DNA of 64,000 nt, taken from Polytrichum commune (lineage: Eukaryota > Streptophyta > Polytrichopsida > Polytrichales > Polytrichaceae). Position numbers and translations under genes: made by a program. The notes under the pieces were generated by a model. That model was not told the origin of the DNA. It searched no databases and was given only the letters and a program-made list of their open reading frames with translations. Each line of letters opens with the position of its first letter. The stretch's first letter is position 1. This document shows positions 58,561 to 64,000 of the stretch, piece after piece. The stretch lies in the NCBI GenBank assembly GCA_950295325.1, contig OX485809.1, positions 15,932,001 through 15,996,000 on the forward strand, written 5' to 3'.

Positions 58561-60715
58561 ACAGTTGACACCGATGTTTCTTTCTTTTCTTTTCTTTTTC
58601 CTGTTGTCGTGTACTGTGTTCAGTTACGGAAGCTATGCACAGTGACGGAGCTTTCCATGTGTGGCCAAGGATATGTGTTGTCTACGTACACTCGTCCATT
58701 AGGAAGGTGAAAGCGTGGGGAAATTTATAAACCCTAATGAATTGACCCTCAACATGTAGGGGCCTTGGTTTTACTAAAGTCCCTTCATCCACTATGGATG
58801 AGTTTATAGAGAATCCACAAGCCCCTACTCCATGAACATGCGTGTAGATATCTAGCGATGTGTTATCGTATTTAGTGTCATGTGCTCAATGTTTGTGTAA
58901 CTATGTGCTATAGTGTTGATTCTAGAACAATGTACAAATACATGTAGTCTAGAAATTATAGAGCATAGTAGTAAGCCCAAGCTAAATTTTGTTGGTCTTT
59001 TATTTTCTCTTGCATTCGCACCATTCTCTAACCTTTTTGCCTGAGGTCTCTTGATAGGAACCTAAGTGCACTAAGGTAGATGGGGCTAATGTGGACACCT
59101 CCAACCCTATGGAATCATCCAACTAATGGAGTCAAGCATTAGAAGCTTGAGCATGTTAGCAATTGCGAATCATGGCCAAAGAATTTGAAATTGCTAAAAT
59201 CGGAGTTGGAGAAGGTGTTGATCTAGGTTTTGAAATCAAAGATTCTCTGCCTCCCAATTTGGTGTTATTCCATTGTTCAATGTTGTGTAAGTGGATGACA
59301 TCATTAGCAAATTCCACATGGGTCTTTTGCCAAAGAAAACCAAGTTTAATACCAATATTGACTTTGTCATGTCTCTAAAGTGGGTATTGGTAAGATAAAA
59401 TGTTGCCAAATTGGCCTTTCATTATAGAATACCCATAATTCAAGTTGTCAACACCTCACAACTACATGCCGCCTCCTAATTTGCCCAACTCACGCACAAA
59501 AATCAAGCATGCTAGCACTCCTCATTATGGAGGAAAGTGGGTGTAGTTTGATTTTTACGAAGATGACTAACCCAAATATCACCAAGGTGGCAGCTAAATC
59601 AACATGTACTACTCATCCACTGAATTAGGGTGATTGTATTGCCGTTGAGGAGCCACAAATAAGTGTTCGATTGAGGAAGCTAATAGAATTAGCCTTGTCT
59701 ACTTACTTTGCATTGGCCCTCGAGAGAGCTTTTACAATTAATGGTACCAAACAAGCTTCACAACAAATGACGTATGAATTGTATATTTTCTTTCTTCATG
59801 AGGTTGTTCGTGATTAGATATGATGAGACACATTATACATTGTAATCGATGACAATGCCATGAAATGGTATTTATGTCCAGAAATGGACATATGTTGTTT
59901 TGTCATCAACTATAATAAGCACCAAATATCTACCGAGCCACTATTGAGCCGCAACCATGGCTTGGTAAGCCGAGCACATGCAACAAATTGTAGCAAGGTT
60001 CCTTGCCTTGTTCATAAAGTATTCATGACTTCGTTAGAACTTACATCCTTAGTAAGAAGTTAAAGGAAGTTTACGTAACTCCATATTCTAAGTGCTTAAG
60101 TACCATAAACAATCTACTTATATATACATCAAACTAGGCGGTGGTGTTGGTGTTGGTGGTGGCTATTGTTACCTTGTTTGGGATTGCTCCATCCAAAAAC
60201 ATTCTAAAATTATAATACCATTCCAAAATGGAGAGGAGGAGATGGTGGACCATGCAAAGGCCGGGGAGGCACAAGTGTAGCAGGCCAGGATGACATGTGT
60301 CCAAGCTAGTGCAATATAGCAAATCAAAGCCTAAGGGCTCACAAAGTCTATCAATATTGGAAAACTTTCCAACTTGTAGTGATGATCATAACAATTTTCA
60401 CACCTTTGGCTATGTTTTCTCTCACATTACGGATTCAAGTGCTTGGTGACATGCAAATGCCGTAGAATGTAAGTAGTCGGACATTAATCCAGTTACCGGT
60501 TAATCCAAAGCTGAAACTCCATGTCACTCATCCGAACCCAATGTCAATTAAATCAATTCTATGATACTACAATAAATAATGTGTTTAGTGTCATAATGTA
60601 GTCTATGTAAATGTGGTAACTATTCTAATTACACTTTGTATGAATAAGACTACAAGTATTGTCATTCCAGCGTTACAAGTATGGTATATTCTACATCCTA
60701 ACATTAATGTAATAA
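58561..60715. other. Intergenic, no recognised gene
   Basis: Only short frames. A (GGTGTT)n-like stretch lies near 60138-60165. No repeat boundaries established. Confidence 0.5.
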
Positions 60716-60901
60716 AGTGGTTAGATGAAGGACATGGAATATTTTAAAGCTGAATCGACGCGGGTTCAAAATCTCGCACGCGCGAGAGACGCTATACATA
60801 ATGTGTTTTGTTTACTATGTATAGCATCCCTCGCATGCGAAAGATTTTGAACCCACGTCGATTTGGCTCAAAATTATTCCATCTCCTTCGTTTAACCACT
60901 A
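60716..60901. mobile_element. Foldback element, 186 bp
   Basis: Left arm GTGGTTAGATGAAGGACATG through GACGCGGGTTCAAAATCT and GACGCTATACATA; right arm is its inverted copy, ending CTCCTTCGTTTAACCAC. Arms are about 85 bp with a 14-bp loop (ATGTGTTTTGTTTA). GGTTCAAAATC resembles a pol III B box, but the palindrome argues for a foldback MITE. No target duplication found. Confidence 0.8.
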
Positions 60902-62304
60902 ATGCGACTTCCTACATTTTGTCATTATCTACTAGCATTGCTCTTATGTATGTTAACATTTGTTGAGTTGATTTTTTTACATTGCAATTCTACTTTTATA
61001 TTTCTTTTTTATCTTCTGTAGGTATTAATACTTGGATCAAAATGTAGATTCGATTAGTGGCTGCAATCAAAGATTTTAATCATTCTTAGTTATCCAACCA
61101 AAAAAAGAATACAAATTCATTCTCAAAGAGTTCAGGGCTGACAAAAGGGCTAATGAAGTTTCAAGATCTGATAGAAAACAAGAACCTAAGTGGTTTCAAG
61201 AAATGAATAAATGGCATGGGAGCAAAACAAGTGTGCAAAATTAAATTCCAACAAGTGCTACAAAATTATTGAAATGAGATATTATTCCATCTACACCTAC
61301 ATCATGTCAAATAACTATAACTATATCATCAACTCTTACATTATCAATTGTTGGTACACAAGAATAATATAAAAAAAATCAATAGAAGATTGAAAGTTTG
61401 TTAGAACATATCGTTGGTAATTTTAGGAGCCCTTATTGCATCGATCTAAACATCTACAAATTTCCTAATAAACATGGACATAAACTTTGTTACTATCCTA
61501 CATAAATTCTAGTTATTCTTCTATTGTATCAATCACATTGCCGCTGTTTATTTATGATTTGTTGTAGTTACTTCATATTTGAAACTGCCACAAATTTTCA
61601 ACGAGTAAATTATGCACCATTATGGCTTCACAGAAAATGTCATTTATCTTCTCTCTCTTTTTAGGAAAAAAAAATGTTGTTGCATCATTTACTTTATCTG
61701 CAATTGGAACATCCTCCCCAGCTAGATTTTTTTTTCACTTCAGCAATTCCAATGTTTTTTCTCCGTAGTTTAGTGACATCTCGTAATTCTCCCTTACTAA
61801 CTTTTTTAATATAATTTATTTTTGCTTCAACAATCTATTTATCTTCAATCATTTATTTTTTCCAGTGCACAAATTGTGCAATACTATACAAGTTGCTATA
61901 ATATTGGGTATATTTCTCAAAGGTATGTTGAATCGCTTCATTATCAATGTTCATCTGTCTTTCAAAATTTGGAATGTCTTTTAAACACACATTTTAGTTG
62001 AAGACTAGATAAGACTCCAATTTGCCTCAACCCGGATAATGTAGTATTTCCACCCTTAAATGGACAATACATCTAAAGCCTCACCGAGTTTGCGGCGTCT
62101 TTTATAAGTTTATATGGCTAAAATTTCCCTTCTATATATGTACGTCCGATCCTTGTAACTTGAGAATCAACTCAAATGTAAAGACTTCCCGCCCATTCAA
62201 ATTCATAATCCCATAATGTACAATTTGGTCCGACAATTCTATGTAAAATTACTGAATGGAAAAAATCTTATAGTAACAATCTTCTCCTCTCTTGCACCGG
62301 CAAG
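60902..62304. other. Intergenic, no recognised gene
   Basis: Very AT-rich with multiple A and T runs. No gene or complete element recognised. Confidence 0.5.
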
Positions 62305-62927
62305 GTAACCCTAAAATGGGTATCATTTAAAAAAAAAATACAAGCCTAACCTCTCACACCAAAGTATGAATGTAATGTATTTTACTCGGGTTCGCTTCCT
62401 AAATTCTTTCTCCATTTCACAAATCTGTACATCCATTATTGACTTCATATGCTCCTATCTTTATGCTCGATGTTCTCATAGACAACGCTCAAAATTGTGA
62501 ATTTTTTTCTCCTTGCAAAAACAATGCTTGGATGTCCACAACATGTTTCACAAACATATACAAAAACATGTTTAATCCTAAGAGCAAAATAAGGCTCCTC
62601 CTCTCCTTCATTGCAATCATCCTTGCTAAAATTCAAGGTGAAAACAAGCAAAAACAAGAAGTGAAGCCAAGAGAATGGTCAAATTCAATTTTCTTTTCTT
62701 TTCAAAATTGCCTTTTGGGCATTGCTAAAAAAAAATAGTTCATTCACTTTTGGGTGCATGGCCATTCCTCTTGGTTCACATTTGGTGTACACCTAGTGAG
62801 GGGCCCAAAGGCTTTGTAAATTGATTTTTTAAGAAGTCGGACCATGGAAGTTGGACCATCAAGTCAAACCATGGAGAAAGGTCAACTTCCATGGTTCAAC
62901 TTCATGGTCCATGATGTAAACCGGCCC
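62305..62927. mobile_element. PIF/Harbinger element, 5'-truncated copy
   Basis: Matches the 18563 element from GTAACCCTAAA onward (CTAACCTCTCACACC, GGGTTCGCTTCCTAAATTC) and ends with CATGGTCCATGATGTAAACC followed by GGCCC and TAA. The left TIR is missing. It carries a decayed minus-strand copy of the transposase N-terminal region (62445-62657). Confidence 0.75.
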
Positions 62928-64000
62928 TAAAGTAAACCAGTGGCAATTGACACCCCCGAAATATGAACGTCTATATTTTAATGTTATATTATTAGGCATA
63001 AATCTAAGAACGGACACCACAAATACATGTGAGTAAAATTGCTTGGACTATATATGCTCAAAAATTGTTAATCATTCTAGATTCAATACTTAACATAATA
63101 TGGGACCTATATGGCCATTTGACAAGGGAAAAATAAAATAAAATAAAATCCTTCACCTTAATATTGAATAAAATATATTATATGAGCTGTGGAAGTTGTG
63201 AGGAATTTGGTTATGGTTATGGACACGATTTGGATTTGCTAATCATGTCACACTATTTGTATCATTATTCATATCCTAGAGGAGAAGTGGGTGTGGAGAA
63301 AATAGTATCCGATTAAGACCCTCTTTACATGGATGATGCATCTCTGGAGCATAATGCTAGCTAGAATCCATAGATGCTTGGGTCCACATACCTCTTTTAG
63401 TGGGTTGAATCACTACAATGATCACAAGTAGTTGCCACTCCTTTTTTGCCACTATGAAGCAGATTTTGGGTATCCAATCCACCTCCCTACACCGTTTATG
63501 GTACGTAGTGTCACATGCGTAATAGTGTCACTTACCCTAATTTGAGGCATCTGCTAGGTTATATTGATGATTAACAACCTCATCATAAGTGTCACATCAT
63601 GACACTTGGCGTTCAAGTGTGCTCACTAATATCTTGGTATGAGTATGTTCAATAGTGTTATGAGGTGTATGCCTATGTTACACAATGGTGTACAAGTCGA
63701 CTAAAGTGTTCACAGAATTGACACTTGTCACGAGTATGCTCAAGAGTATCTTCCTCTTGCATATTCAAACGTAAACACGTGACACTTGCCGTTAGTACGC
63801 TCAAAAATATCTTCCTCTTGCATACTAACAGGCAAGACTATCATCTAAAGTACCCCCAATCTCCTACTCTAAATGTCATAATGTAGATATTCATTCACTT
63901 AAAGAAGTTCAGCTTACTTGTGGCGATGACTGGAAATCATACTGACAACTAATGGCTGTGACACTTCGAGGCATCTAGTATAGGCCCTTTGCAAATAGTG
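62928..64000. repeat. Intergenic with short tandem duplication
   Basis: GACACTTG(T/C)C(A/G)...CTCAA(G/A)A(G/A)TATCTTCC recurs at 63719 and 63781 (62-bp period), with a weaker third copy at 63599. No gene seen. Confidence 0.6.

Noticed and set aside
58019-58645. Overlapping 129- and 138-codon frames on opposite strands
   Set aside because: Antisense pair in locally CpG-rich sequence with no motif; one overlaps a SINE-like fragment.

Overview
The window is nuclear DNA of a land plant. The signs are spliced genes with GT-AG introns, plant-type transposon families (Mutator-like, PIF/Harbinger, CACTA, pogo, many MITEs), telo-box-like AAACCCTAAA near a promoter, AT-rich composition and very low gene density. 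A non-flowering plant such as a moss is possible, but I cannot fix the species. No prokaryotic, organellar or viral gene organisation is seen.

Two host genes can be supported. One (6191-8263, +) is a three-exon gene for a small, unrecognised, basic protein of 129 residues behind a GC-rich, CpG-rich leader. The other (24475-26189, +) is a three-exon gene for a mitochondrial TMEM70-type protein, a factor for assembly of ATP synthase and other respiratory complexes. In both, all exon phases agree.

Almost everything else is class II transposons and their debris. The centrepiece is a complete 6.9-kb Mutator-like element at 32657-39576. It has terminal inverted repeats and a perfect 9-bp target duplication (ACTGATAAT). 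It carries a leftward SWIM zinc-finger transposase-related gene (33549-35190) and a rightward multi-exon gene of unknown function (37487-38884). Between their 5' ends lies an array of 155- and 210-bp units, each holding an 18-bp palindrome (GTGGCCGTTAACGGCCAC) that is a head-to-head pair of MYB3R/MSA-like cores.

Other elements, left to right: a TIR element cut by the window edge (1-356) with an inverted complete copy at 54104-54512; a five-copy MITE family with TA target sites (1956, 9161, 9593, 29463, 54669); foldbacks at 4735-5135 and 20370-20613; a pogo-like element (17308-17912); a 1,067-bp PIF/Harbinger element (18563-19629) with three relatives (29940, 49390, 62305); a 154-bp CACTA miniature (28079-28232); a MITE with an inner palindrome (41145-41404); a DDE transposase relic (44775-45860); an element with a 10-bp target duplication (46437-46830); and a 186-bp near-perfect foldback (60716-60901). 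A separate CCGGTT-rich dispersed repeat has been hit by other elements in most of its copies, giving nests at 18.5-19.8, 50.8-51.9 and 54.6-55.2 kb. Tandem repeats (11911-12515, 44261-44530) and microsatellites fill other gaps. No LTR retrotransposon, tRNA, rRNA or CRISPR was found.
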